Shown here one piece after another: positions 33,654 to 42,486 of a DNA stretch of 64,000 bases. Source of the stretch: Martinezella lusitana (GTDB lineage: Bacteria > Pseudomonadota > Alphaproteobacteria > Rhizobiales > Rhizobiaceae); contig NZ_JACHBG010000006.1 in the NCBI RefSeq assembly GCF_014207095.1, forward strand, positions 62,001 through 126,000. The letters run 5' to 3'. The position numbers were made by a program, and so were the translations under genes. Each line of letters begins with the position of its first letter. The stretch's first letter is position 1. The notes below the pieces were generated by a model. It searched no databases and was not told the DNA's origin. It saw nothing but the letters and a program-made list of their open reading frames with translations.

Positions 33654-35260
33654 CAGGCTGGTCGCACCACCTCATCATCGCTCCCATCCTGTTGCCGCTG
33701 GTCGCGGGTGCCGTTCTCCTGTTCATCGACGAGCGCGACCGCACGTTGAAAGCGCTTGTCAGCTTGGCGGCTGCGCTTTTGTTGGTCGGCATTGCGCTCG
33801 CGCTCTTCCACACGGAAGGCGGGTCCGCGGACCGGGAACAAGCCTATCTTCTCGGAAACTGGAGCGCGCCCTTTGGTATCGTGCTGGTGCTCGATAGTCT
33901 TTCGGCGCTCATGCTTCTGCTGACGTCGATTGTCGCTGTTGCCGCATTGATCTTCTCGCTTGCGCGCTGGCATGCGGTCGGCGCCCATTTCCACACCATG
34001 TTCCAATTGCTGCTCATGGGCGTCAATGGCGCGTTTCTGACCGGCGATCTTTTCAATCTCTTTGTCTTCTTCGAAGTGATGCTGGCGGCCTCTTACGGCC
34101 TGCTGCTCCATGGTTCCGGGCCACTTCGCGTTAAAGCGGGAATGCACTACATCGCCGTCAATCTCGCGGCAGCGCTGCTCTTTCTCATCGGCGTCAGCCT
34201 GATCTACGGCACGGCGGGAACACTCAATATGGCCGATCTTGCAGTGCGCCTTCCCGAAATGGCTGCTGACCGCCGCATGCTCATGCAGGCAGGCGCCGGC
34301 GTGCTCGGCATCGCTTTCCTGATCAAGGCCGGCATGTGGCCTTTGTGTTTCTGGCTGCCGACGGCATATAGTGCAGCGTCGGCACCCGTTGCAGGCATAT
34401 TCGCCATTCTGAGCAAGCTCGGGATCTATGTCATCCTGCGGCTGACCATGCTTCTTTTCGGTCAAGGGCCTTCAGCCGGCTTCGGCGCGACCATGCTCCT
34501 CTATGGAGGCATGGCGACGTTGATTTTCGGCATTATCGGGGTTCTGGCATCGCAGGCGCTCGGGCGGCTTGCCGGCTTTTCTGTGCTGGTGTCGTCCGGA
34601 ACCCTGCTGATGGTGATCGGCATCAACGATGGATCCATCTCGGCCGGTGCTTTGATGTATCTCGTCAGCTCCACGTTGACGATCAGCGCCTTCTTCATGC
34701 TGATCGAGCTTGTCGAGCGCGGTCAGGATGCGGGCGCCAGCGTTCTTGCGGTTACCATGGAAGCCTATGGGGACGCCGAGGAGAAGGAGCCTGAGGAAGG
34801 CGACGGGGTCACAATGCCCGGCACCATGGCGATGCTTGGCATCTGCTTTGCCGCCTGCGCCATCCTTCTGGCCGGCCTGCCGCCGCTTTCAGGCTTCGTC
34901 GCCAAGTTTGCGATGCTGTCGGCCATGATGGGAACAGGCGCGATCGGCGTGCCGCCGAGCGCCTCCGTCTGGGCGTTGATCCTGCTGGTAATCCTATCCG
35001 GCATTGCCGCTCTGATTTCCATGACACGCGCCGGCATTCGCACATTCTGGAGCTCGCTTGAGGGCACGGTCCCGCGCGTGCTCGTCATCGAGATATTGCC
35101 GGTCATGGGCCTGCTTGCCCTGACGCTTGCGCTGACCATATGGGCGGGTCCCGTCATGCAATATATGGAGGTAACGATCCGGACGCTCAGCGATCCCAGT
35201 GTCTATGTCAACGCAGTCCGCAATGCGGCAGTCGTGTCGAGCAAGGCAGGAGGTTCGTGA
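33650..35260 (+). CDS. mnhD: Antiporter subunit D (MrpD/MnhD/PhaD)
   Basis: A 536-residue NuoN/NuoM-like membrane subunit. Marks include GDLFNLFVFFEVMLAASYGL (about residues 132-151), IKAGMWPLCFWLPTAYSAAS and FAILSKLGIYVILRL, the conserved proton-channel helices. One acidic insert (EAYGDAEEKEPEEGDG, about residues 366-381) separates later helices, as seen in rhizobial PhaD. Overlaps C by 4 bp and E by one base. Confidence 0.95.
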   Translation: MTGWSHHLIIAPILLPLVAGAVLLFIDERDRTLKALVSLAAALLLVGIALALFHTEGGSADREQAYLLGNWSAPFGIVLVLDSLSALMLLLTSIVAVAALIFSLARWHAVGAHFHTMFQLLLMGVNGAFLTGDLFNLFVFFEVMLAASYGLLLHGSGPLRVKAGMHYIAVNLAAALLFLIGVSLIYGTAGTLNMADLAVRLPEMAADRRMLMQAGAGVLGIAFLIKAGMWPLCFWLPTAYSAASAPVAGIFAILSKLGIYVILRLTMLLFGQGPSAGFGATMLLYGGMATLIFGIIGVLASQALGRLAGFSVLVSSGTLLMVIGINDGSISAGALMYLVSSTLTISAFFMLIELVERGQDAGASVLAVTMEAYGDAEEKEPEEGDGVTMPGTMAMLGICFAACAILLAGLPPLSGFVAKFAMLSAMMGTGAIGVPPSASVWALILLVILSGIAALISMTRAGIRTFWSSLEGTVPRVLVIEILPVMGLLALTLALTIWAGPVMQYMEVTIRTLSDPSVYVNAVRNAAVVSSKAGGS

Positions 35261-35736
35261 TGCTGCCGTATCCGTTGCTGACCTTGGCCCTGATCCTGAT
35301 CTGGCTGCTGCTGAACGGCTTCACGCTTGGCCATCTTCTTCTCGGCATCGTCGTTGCCGTCTTTGCCTCCTGGGCCATGGCGTCGTTGCGGCCCGAAAAG
35401 CCGAAGTTGAGAAAGTGGTATCTGCTGCCCAAGCTTTTCTTTCGTGTCGTTTTCGACGTGTTGAAATCGAACGTGCAGGTGGCGTGGATCATCTTGCGCG
35501 GCGGTTCGCGGAACGCGACACCTGGCTTCGTGACCCTGGAACTCCGGGTTCGGGATCAGATCTCGTTGGCATTGCTCGCCGTCATCCTCACCAGCACGCC
35601 CGGTTCCGCATGGCTCGAATATGATTCCAACGACAATACTGTTCTGCTCCATGTGCTTGATCTCGAGAACGAGGCGCAATGGCGCGAAACGGTCGCCAAT
35701 CGCTATGAAAGCCTGTTGATGGAGATATTCGCATGA
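35260..35736 (+). CDS. mnhE: Antiporter subunit E (MrpE/MnhE/PhaE)
   Basis: A 158-residue subunit: short membrane spans at the N-terminus (LLTLALILIWLLLNGFTLGH) and a soluble tail with SLALLAVILTSTPGSAWLEY and LLHVLDLENE, the usual MrpE pattern. Start overlaps the D stop (TGATG); stop overlaps the F start (ATGA). Confidence 0.94.
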   Translation: MLPYPLLTLALILIWLLLNGFTLGHLLLGIVVAVFASWAMASLRPEKPKLRKWYLLPKLFFRVVFDVLKSNVQVAWIILRGGSRNATPGFVTLELRVRDQISLALLAVILTSTPGSAWLEYDSNDNTVLLHVLDLENEAQWRETVANRYESLLMEIFA

Positions 35737-36014
35737 GCGCGATGATTATCCAAATGTCCGTCTCGGTCGCGCAGCTGATGATCGTCGCTGCCATGGCGAT
35801 CTCGTCTGTTCGCATGTTTCGCGGCCCGCGTGCCCAGGATCGCATCATTGCGCTCGATACCTTGTATGTGAACGCGATGCTGCTGTTGCTTACCTTCGGG
35901 ATCAGTACGGGCCGGGTGGTCTATTTCGAGGCCGCGCTCGTCATCGGCATGCTTGGCTTCGTCGCGACCGTCGCGCTTGCGAAATTCCTGATGCGCGGCG
36001 AGGTGATCGAATGA
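35733..36014 (+). CDS. mnhF: Antiporter subunit F (MrpF/MnhF/PhaF)
   Basis: A 93-residue three-helix subunit with the family core SVRMFRGPRAQDRIIALDTL near residues 25-44. Length and position between E and G are standard; it overlaps both neighbours by 4 bp. Confidence 0.94.
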   Translation: MSAMIIQMSVSVAQLMIVAAMAISSVRMFRGPRAQDRIIALDTLYVNAMLLLLTFGISTGRVVYFEAALVIGMLGFVATVALAKFLMRGEVIE

Positions 36015-36394
36015 GCACTCCATTCGAAAACATACCGCTTTGGGCCGCAATCCCCATCGGTGGATTGCTTGTCGTCGGCGCCTTTCTAACCCTCGTCGGC
36101 GCAATCGGCTTTCTGAGAATGGGAAGCTTCTACGAGCGCATCCATGCTCCCACGCTGGGAACGAGCGGCGGTATCGGTGCCATCATGGTGGCATCGATGA
36201 TCTTCTTTTCGACATCGACGCATTCCCTCGTCATCCATGAACTTCTGATCGGCATCTTCGTAACGGTGACGACACCCATCACCTTCATGCTGCTCGCCCG
36301 AGCGGCACTACATCGCGATCGCGCCGAGCAGAATGGCAATGTTCCGCCCAAGAACGCGCGAGGCGAGTCTTCGGCCGAAGGGCCTTTGCCATAG
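36011..36394 (+). CDS. mnhG: Antiporter subunit G (MrpG/MnhG/PhaG)
   Basis: A 127-residue subunit: FLTLVGAIGFLRMGSFYERI and HAPTLGTSGGIGAIM (about residues 26-60) are the MrpG signature, with a third membrane span after them and a polar tail. Last gene of the seven-subunit operon (A and B fused); ends 24 bp from the convergent LuxR-type gene. Confidence 0.94.
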   Translation: MSTPFENIPLWAAIPIGGLLVVGAFLTLVGAIGFLRMGSFYERIHAPTLGTSGGIGAIMVASMIFFSTSTHSLVIHELLIGIFVTVTTPITFMLLARAALHRDRAEQNGNVPPKNARGESSAEGPLP

Positions 36395-36418
36395 ACCACC
36401 GGCTCGTTCTTTCGGCGC

Positions 36419-38773
36419 TCAAAGCCAGCCGAGAGCGGTTGCCGCACGGATCGCCTCCGCCCGACGCTGGCAACCGAGCTTACGAAACAGATTTCCGAGG
36501 TGAAACTTCACGGTCACCTCAGAAATGCTGAGCGTATTGGCGATGCGCTTGTTGGACATGCCGCTGGCAATCAATTGCATCATCTGCGCCTCGCGTTGCG
36601 ACAGGCCACCTTGCAGTGCGCGGGCTTGGGGCGAATTCACGGAGGCGGCAAAGAGCGAGAGTGCAGTGCGGACATCGGATGATGTCTCGATGAAGCCGCG
36701 AATACGTTCGTTCTTCAACAGCGGGGAAAGAAAGATGCGTTCCTCGGAGAGCACGCCATGGCATCCGAGGCGGGTCGACGCTTCGAGCGCGGACAGGAGG
36801 TGAGCACGGGTTGCCGCTCTATCGCGGCGTTGGTAGGCGGCATAGCTGTGCCAGAGTTGCAGCGCGACCTTCTCGCGGTTCGTCACCTTGGGGTTGGCGA
36901 TCAGCGCGTCGATCTGACGTGAGAGATAGGGACGGGGCGTCGCAAGGCGGACAGCATCGCGCAGCCAGGCCATTGTGTAGGAGATCTCGTCGCGCCTCGT
37001 CAGGCGCGTCAGCTCTTCATGCGCGCTCTCGACCCAGTTGCGGCCGATCCGCATGCGGACCGCCGAAAGCGTGGCAGCAGCATCGCCCCAGCGATCGGCA
37101 TTCTGGTAGGCGATGGCCGTTCGGATTTCCATCATGGCGTGGAACTGCAGCCCCTCTGACAGATGAATCCAAAGTCCGTCGAGAAATCCTGGCCGTATCG
37201 CCATCGGAAAATGGTCCGCTAGAATCTGCGAGGCGTAGTGAAGGGCAAATTGCATGAGGCTGGGCCAGATTTCGGCGGCGGCGAAACCGTCGAATTCGCC
37301 TTGAACGAATTGGAGGAGATCGCGCGGCTGCCCTGCTTCATAGGCAATACAGGCTTCCACCAGGCGCAGCATGCGGAATTCCGCCTCCGCCATGTGCGGC
37401 ACCTGCTCTAGCTTGAGGCGGGCATCTTTTGCGGCGCGCCTTGCAAACAGCGCATCGCCGCTCATCAGCCGCAACACCGCCTGATGCAGGTGAATGAAGA
37501 ATTCGAGCAGTGGCTGGCCGCCCATGTGGCCAAGGTAGATCAGCGCCCGGGCGGCGGCGGCTTCCGCCTCCCGAAAGTTTCGACGGCGGATTTCGAACTC
37601 CAGCAGCGCATTGTAGTAGGCCGCCCATTTACCGTGATCGCCCATGGGGTAATCAGCCATGAATTCCCCGAGGCGGGTGATCATAGCGTCGGTGGGCATC
37701 AGATCCTCGGAGATCATGAGGTTGAGCCTGAAGGTTCGGGCAGCGAAGGAGAAGCGCGATCCGCGCAGCAAGACCTTGAGCGGGTCCAGATAATCCGAGC
37801 CCAGATGTTTGCCGACGAGATGGCGGACACGCTGTAGCTCCCCGAGTTTCAATAGCATCCGCGCGAGCGCGAAAAGCACGATCTCGTTGGTCGCGATCAT
37901 TTCGTGAGAGAAGCGCATGATGATGTCACGGAAGGCATCAAGGCTATTTCTGTATATCAGCTCCAGCCCTCGGGAACGCTCAAGAATCTGCGCTGCATGT
38001 GCCTCGTGCCCGTGGTCGAGAAGCAAGGTCATGGCCGCCAGTGCCCGCCCAGCTTTTTCGAAGGCAGATGCGACTTCGATGACGGCGACAGTGTTCTCGA
38101 ATGTCGCGAGACGCTCGCTAACGGCGATGACGAGAAGCTGACGGAGCTCGATGTGCTTGTCCGGCTCATCGATGAGGAGGGGAGGCAGCAAGTCCGCCCA
38201 GTCCTCGTTGGCGGTCGGTATCGGTGTTTCAAGCCAGATCGAGAGGGTGGCGGTTTGCGCAGGTGAAAGGTGACCCAGAAAATTCTCGCGCAAGTAATCG
38301 ACAGCCAGGCGAGGAGCTTTGGAACCGACCAGCGGCAGGAAGGCGGGCCAGCCAGCGTAATGCTCAAGAAGGCTGCGTGCGTCTTCCGCCGGCAAGCCGC
38401 TCAATTCTTCCGCCAAGAAGGTCAATTCGTCCGCACGGATCGTCGTCGAGCCGCGATGAAGAATGAGACGCGCCAATCCGCTGATGCGCTGGTCTGGACG
38501 ACAGGCAACGACCAGTATGTCGATGTTTTCCAGCAATGGTGCGGAGAGGCGCGCCGACCGAGCCGAGACCGGCACGTCCCAGAAAAGCCACCCGTCCTCG
38601 ATGTCGCTCATGCGAGGTTGCTGCAAGTTGCATACATGCTTGCCCATACCCTCGGCGGCCATGGAAAGCGTGACGGTCTTTCCTGCTCCAGCAGGGGCTC
38701 GCAGAAAGATGACACCGGCTCGTTGCTCGGCGATGCGATGGCAAAGGCGTTGGCGAGGGATCGGTGCATCCAT
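36419..38773 (-). CDS. MalT-like LuxR-family regulator with reduced STAND ATPase domain
   Basis: A 784-residue regulator. Walker A is APAGAGKT (residues 26-33); GWLFWD near residue 62 may be a degenerate Walker B; CRPDQRISGLARLIL is the sensor segment of MalT-like proteins. A long helical-repeat region follows, then a C-terminal LuxR HTH (GLSQREAQMMQLIASGMSNK, then EVTVKFHLGNLFRKLG). The ATPase region is shorter than in MalT. It is divergent from the importer-HyuA island and probably its activator, sensing a pathway intermediate. ATG at 38773 chosen. Confidence 0.88.
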   Translation of the reverse strand: MDAPIPRQRLCHRIAEQRAGVIFLRAPAGAGKTVTLSMAAEGMGKHVCNLQQPRMSDIEDGWLFWDVPVSARSARLSAPLLENIDILVVACRPDQRISGLARLILHRGSTTIRADELTFLAEELSGLPAEDARSLLEHYAGWPAFLPLVGSKAPRLAVDYLRENFLGHLSPAQTATLSIWLETPIPTANEDWADLLPPLLIDEPDKHIELRQLLVIAVSERLATFENTVAVIEVASAFEKAGRALAAMTLLLDHGHEAHAAQILERSRGLELIYRNSLDAFRDIIMRFSHEMIATNEIVLFALARMLLKLGELQRVRHLVGKHLGSDYLDPLKVLLRGSRFSFAARTFRLNLMISEDLMPTDAMITRLGEFMADYPMGDHGKWAAYYNALLEFEIRRRNFREAEAAAARALIYLGHMGGQPLLEFFIHLHQAVLRLMSGDALFARRAAKDARLKLEQVPHMAEAEFRMLRLVEACIAYEAGQPRDLLQFVQGEFDGFAAAEIWPSLMQFALHYASQILADHFPMAIRPGFLDGLWIHLSEGLQFHAMMEIRTAIAYQNADRWGDAAATLSAVRMRIGRNWVESAHEELTRLTRRDEISYTMAWLRDAVRLATPRPYLSRQIDALIANPKVTNREKVALQLWHSYAAYQRRDRAATRAHLLSALEASTRLGCHGVLSEERIFLSPLLKNERIRGFIETSSDVRTALSLFAASVNSPQARALQGGLSQREAQMMQLIASGMSNKRIANTLSISEVTVKFHLGNLFRKLGCQRRAEAIRAATALGWL

Positions 38774-38804
38774 GTCGCTTTGTAAGCGATCGCGGATGAA
38801 TAAC

Positions 38805-38834
38805 CTATACCTTAAAGCCAAAAAACTATACTTT
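38805..38834. promoter_or_regulatory. Direct repeats between the LuxR-type regulator and the catabolic island
   Basis: CTATACCTT (38805-38813) and CTATACTTT (38826-38834) are near-identical direct repeats 21 bp apart, two helical turns, in the 135-bp divergent region. MalT-like activators bind direct repeats, so these are candidate activator sites. Confidence 0.45.
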
Positions 38835-38908
38835 TGACTAGTTGTTCGCCGCCCGCAGATGAGGATTGTTGTCTGTCAGTTAGCTGGCGAACAAGGAACC
38901 TCCCGTCG

Positions 38909-39937
38909 ATGCAGCAACATCCGTTGGTCGCGATCCTGACGCGGCTCGGCACGTTCGTGCTGGTCATGATCGCGCTCTCAATCATGATTTTCGCGCTTGC
39001 GCGCGTCGTGCCGGGCGATCCGGCGCGCATGGCACTCGGTCCGGCGGCAACGCAGGAACAGGTCGATGCTCTGCGCGCGCAAATGGGTTTGGATAAGCCG
39101 CTGCCGGTGCAATATGCCGAGTATGTCGGCAAGGCGCTGCGCGGCGATCTCGGCATGTCTCTGGTCTCGCAGCGTCCTGTTACCACCGATCTGGAGCAGA
39201 CCGTGCCGGCGACCGTCGAGCTGGTGCTCGTCTCGGTGATCTTCATGTTCGTGGTGGCTATCCCGCTCGGTGTGATCACAGCCCATTTCCGCGATCGCGC
39301 ACTGGATCATATCGGCCGTATCCTGTCGCTGACTGGGGTCACTATCCCAAGCTTCCTGTTTGCGATCAGTCTGCAGTTGCTGGCGGCTCGCTGTTTGCCG
39401 AACTGGCCGATCATCGGTCGCCTCGATCATTCCCTAAGCTTTCAGGCCGGTCCGACCGGGTTCCTGTTGATCGACAGCCTGACGGCCGGTCGTCTGAACG
39501 TGTTTCTCGACGCACTCCAGCATCTCATCCTGCCAGCCTTCGCGCTCGCCATGGCCGGCATTGGACAGATTACCCGTATCACCCGGTCCTCCATGCTTGA
39601 GAACCAGCGCAAGGACCATGTCCTGACCCTTCAGAGCTTCGGCGTGCCCGAGCGGGTCATCATTTTCCGCTATCTCCTCAAGCTGTCGTCGATCGCGCCG
39701 CTGACGATCATGGGGCTCGAATTCGCCTCGCTCATCGGCAATGCCTTCGTCATCGAGATGGTGTTTGCCTGGGGCGGCTTTGCCTCCTACGGACTGAACG
39801 CCATTCTGCAGAAAGACCTCAATGCCGTGACTGCCGTGGTGCTGGTCGCCGGCCTGTTTTTCATCGTTGCGAACCTGGTCGTGGATGTCCTGATCTCGAT
39901 CATCGACCCGCGCCAGCGCCGCAGGGAGGCACGCTGA
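38909..39937 (+). CDS. ABC permease, DppB type
   Basis: A 342-residue permease: LVMIALSIMIFALARVVPGD at the N-terminus, ATQEQVDALRAQMGLDKPLP, and FGVPERVIIFRYLLK in the EAA loop. The ATG at 38909 has AAGGA upstream and replaces an upstream in-frame codon. First gene of the plus-strand catabolic operon; overlaps the DppC-type gene by one base. Unusually the binding-protein gene comes last in the importer set, after the enzymes. Confidence 0.93.
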   Translation: MQQHPLVAILTRLGTFVLVMIALSIMIFALARVVPGDPARMALGPAATQEQVDALRAQMGLDKPLPVQYAEYVGKALRGDLGMSLVSQRPVTTDLEQTVPATVELVLVSVIFMFVVAIPLGVITAHFRDRALDHIGRILSLTGVTIPSFLFAISLQLLAARCLPNWPIIGRLDHSLSFQAGPTGFLLIDSLTAGRLNVFLDALQHLILPAFALAMAGIGQITRITRSSMLENQRKDHVLTLQSFGVPERVIIFRYLLKLSSIAPLTIMGLEFASLIGNAFVIEMVFAWGGFASYGLNAILQKDLNAVTAVVLVAGLFFIVANLVVDVLISIIDPRQRRREAR

Positions 39938-40818
39938 TGGCCGATATGAAGATGCTTGATGCCTCCGATCGCGCACTGAGCACGGGCTACATGATGTGGT
40001 ATCGCTTCAGCCGCAACCCGGCTGCGGTGATCGGCACGCTGATCCTGATTTCCGTTGTCGTGCTTGCAGTCTTTGCTCCCTGGCTCACGCCCTATCCGAA
40101 GCATGTAGGCGCTGTCGTCGACTTCCGCGCCAGGCATGTCGCGCCGGATGCCACCCATTGGTTCGGCACCGACAAGGTGGGCCGGGATATTTTTTCCCGC
40201 ACCGTTTTCGGCATGCGCGTTTCCCTGCTTCTGGTGATCGGCGTGCTCGGCATTTCCGTGCCGATCGGCACGGTGCTCGGCCTGATCGCCGGTTACTTCG
40301 GCGGCTGGGTCGAAAAGATCATCACGGGTCTGACGAACGTCATGCTGGCGATGCCGCCGCTCGTCATGGCGCTTGCCGTGTCGAACCTGCTTGAGCCGAA
40401 CCTGATGAACGCGATGATCGCCATCACGCTGCTGTGGTGGACATGGCATGCGCGGTTGATCTACTCCGTTTCCAAGTCCATCGCGTCGGAAGACTATATC
40501 GAAGCAGCCCGGCTTGCCGGAGCCGGACCCATGCACATCCTGTTCCGCGAAATTCTGCCGAATTGTGTTGCGGTCATTTCCGTCAAGACGACCTTGGATG
40601 CGGCTTTCGTCATCCTGTTCGGCGCCACCCTCAGCTTCCTTGGCTTCGGCGTGAAGCCGCCCATTCCCGACCTCGGTTCCATGGTCGCCGATGGCCGCCA
40701 GTTTATGCCCAGTTATTGGTGGGAAGTCGTCTGCCCCGGTGCCGCGGTCTTTTACGTGACGCTCGGGTTCAATCTCCTAGGCGACGGCTTGCGCGACATG
40801 TTTGATGTGGAGGGCTGA
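39937..40818 (+). CDS. ABC permease, DppC type
   Basis: A 293-residue permease: HWFGTDKVGRDIFSRTVFGM (about residues 73-92), LTNVMLAMPPLVMALAVSN, and LFGATLSFLGFGVKPPIPDL. Coupled to the DppB-type gene by TGATG. A pair with the fused ATPase that follows 4 bp later. Confidence 0.93.
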   Translation: MADMKMLDASDRALSTGYMMWYRFSRNPAAVIGTLILISVVVLAVFAPWLTPYPKHVGAVVDFRARHVAPDATHWFGTDKVGRDIFSRTVFGMRVSLLLVIGVLGISVPIGTVLGLIAGYFGGWVEKIITGLTNVMLAMPPLVMALAVSNLLEPNLMNAMIAITLLWWTWHARLIYSVSKSIASEDYIEAARLAGAGPMHILFREILPNCVAVISVKTTLDAAFVILFGATLSFLGFGVKPPIPDLGSMVADGRQFMPSYWWEVVCPGAAVFYVTLGFNLLGDGLRDMFDVEG

Positions 40819-40822
40819 TTCC

Positions 40823-42469
40823 ATGACAGAGCCGCTTCTCAAGATCGACGCTCTCAACGTCTCGTTCACGACCTACGGCCGCACCCGTCAGGTGCTGCGC
40901 GATATCGCCCTGACTGTCGCAGCCGGCGAACGCGTCGCACTGATCGGCGAAACCGGATCAGGCAAGTCGGTGACGGCAAAGGCAATCATCGGCACTTTGC
41001 CGAAGAACGCCACCATCAGTTCCGGCACCATCTCTGTCGCGGGTCGTGATGTCCTTAAAATGCAGCGACGGGAGCGCGAGGCGCTGAAAGGCACCGCCTT
41101 TTCTTTGATCATGCAGGATCCACTTTCCTCCTTTAATCCGGTCTTCAAGATCGGCACGCATCTCGACGATGTCATGCGTTTTGCCGACAAGCGCGATGGT
41201 ATCCGTTCGTCGAAGGCCGAGCGCCGTACGCGGATTGCTGCCGTCTTGCGGCGCGTGCAGCTTGCCGATGGCGAACGTGTGATGAATGCCTATCCGTCCG
41301 AACTTTCGGGTGGCATGCGCCAGCGCGTCCTGATCGGGCTTGCGTTGCTTCATCAGCCGAAGCTCTTGATTGCCGATGAACCGGGCACGGCGCTTGACGT
41401 GACGACGCAAGACGAGATCCTCAATCTCATCAACCAGCTGGTGGTCGAGGAGGGTATGGCTCTTCTCATGATCACCCACAATCTCGGTGTCGTGCGCAAG
41501 GTTGCGGATCGTGTGGTGGTCATGCATCACGGCGATATCGTCGAGGCCGGCCTTTGTCGCGAGATTCTGACCAGCCCGCAGCAGCCTTATACCAAGGCGC
41601 TTCTCGATGCTGTACCGCCTCTTTATGGCGACCGCGTCGTCGATCTGCCGCAGAGCGATCGTGCTCCCATCGTCAAGGTGGAGGGGCTGAACAAGATCTA
41701 CGGCAGGAAGCCCGGCTTCCATGCCGTTCGCGACGTGAACCTGACGCTGCGTCAAGGCGAAATCTTCGGATTGGCCGGCGAGTCCGGCTCGGGCAAGACG
41801 TCGGTCGCACGCATCATCATGGAATTGTCGCGCCCGACGTCGGGCAGCGTGGCCATCGACGCGCCGGCCCCGGGGCGTGGCAGGCGGCTGACGCAGATCG
41901 TCTATCAAAATCCCGGCACCTCGCTCAATCCCAAGCGCAACGTCCAGCAAACACTGGCGCTGCCCTTGAAATCCATCGGCATGGATCGGCCGGCTCGCGA
42001 AGCGCGGATGAAGCAGCTCATGCATCTCGTGCGCCTGCCGCAATCCTACTTGGCAAAGTACCCTCATGAGCTTTCCGGCGGCCAGAAGCAGCGTGTGGCG
42101 ATTGCACGTGCGCTTGCTGCCGAGCCGAAGATCCTGATCCTGGACGAGCCGACGGCAGCGCTTGACGTGTCGGTGCAGAAAACCGTGATCGAGCTGCTGT
42201 TGCAGCTGCGCGAAGAACTTGGTCTCACCTATCTGATGATCTCGCATGACCTATCGCTGATGCGCAATTTCTGCTCGCGCATCGCCATCATGCTGCGAGG
42301 CGAGATCGTCGAGGAAGGACCGACGCCGGCGGTCTTTGCCGCACCCAATCACCCCTACACACGCGCGCTGATAGCCGCCATTCCCGTCGTCACCGACGCA
42401 GAAGAGCGCCTGAAGCCCAGCGTGAGCGAGGAAGAGCGCATGCGCTTCCTCGTCAAAACCACAGACTGA
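40823..42469 (+). CDS. Peptide-type ABC importer ATPase, DppD-DppF fusion
   Basis: A 548-residue double ATPase. First domain: [16 protein letters not shown] and ADEPGTALDV (Gly where most have Thr). Second domain from about residue 285: GESGSGKT, LSGGQKQR and LDEPTAALDV. The ATG at 40823 has GGAGGG about six bases upstream. It is a separate copy from the one at 14984-16687 and serves the permeases encoded just upstream. Confidence 0.93.
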   Translation: MTEPLLKIDALNVSFTTYGRTRQVLRDIALTVAAGERVALIGETGSGKSVTAKAIIGTLPKNATISSGTISVAGRDVLKMQRREREALKGTAFSLIMQDPLSSFNPVFKIGTHLDDVMRFADKRDGIRSSKAERRTRIAAVLRRVQLADGERVMNAYPSELSGGMRQRVLIGLALLHQPKLLIADEPGTALDVTTQDEILNLINQLVVEEGMALLMITHNLGVVRKVADRVVVMHHGDIVEAGLCREILTSPQQPYTKALLDAVPPLYGDRVVDLPQSDRAPIVKVEGLNKIYGRKPGFHAVRDVNLTLRQGEIFGLAGESGSGKTSVARIIMELSRPTSGSVAIDAPAPGRGRRLTQIVYQNPGTSLNPKRNVQQTLALPLKSIGMDRPAREARMKQLMHLVRLPQSYLAKYPHELSGGQKQRVAIARALAAEPKILILDEPTAALDVSVQKTVIELLLQLREELGLTYLMISHDLSLMRNFCSRIAIMLRGEIVEEGPTPAVFAAPNHPYTRALIAAIPVVTDAEERLKPSVSEEERMRFLVKTTD

Positions 42470-42486
42470 TCGAAGAGGAGCCTAAC

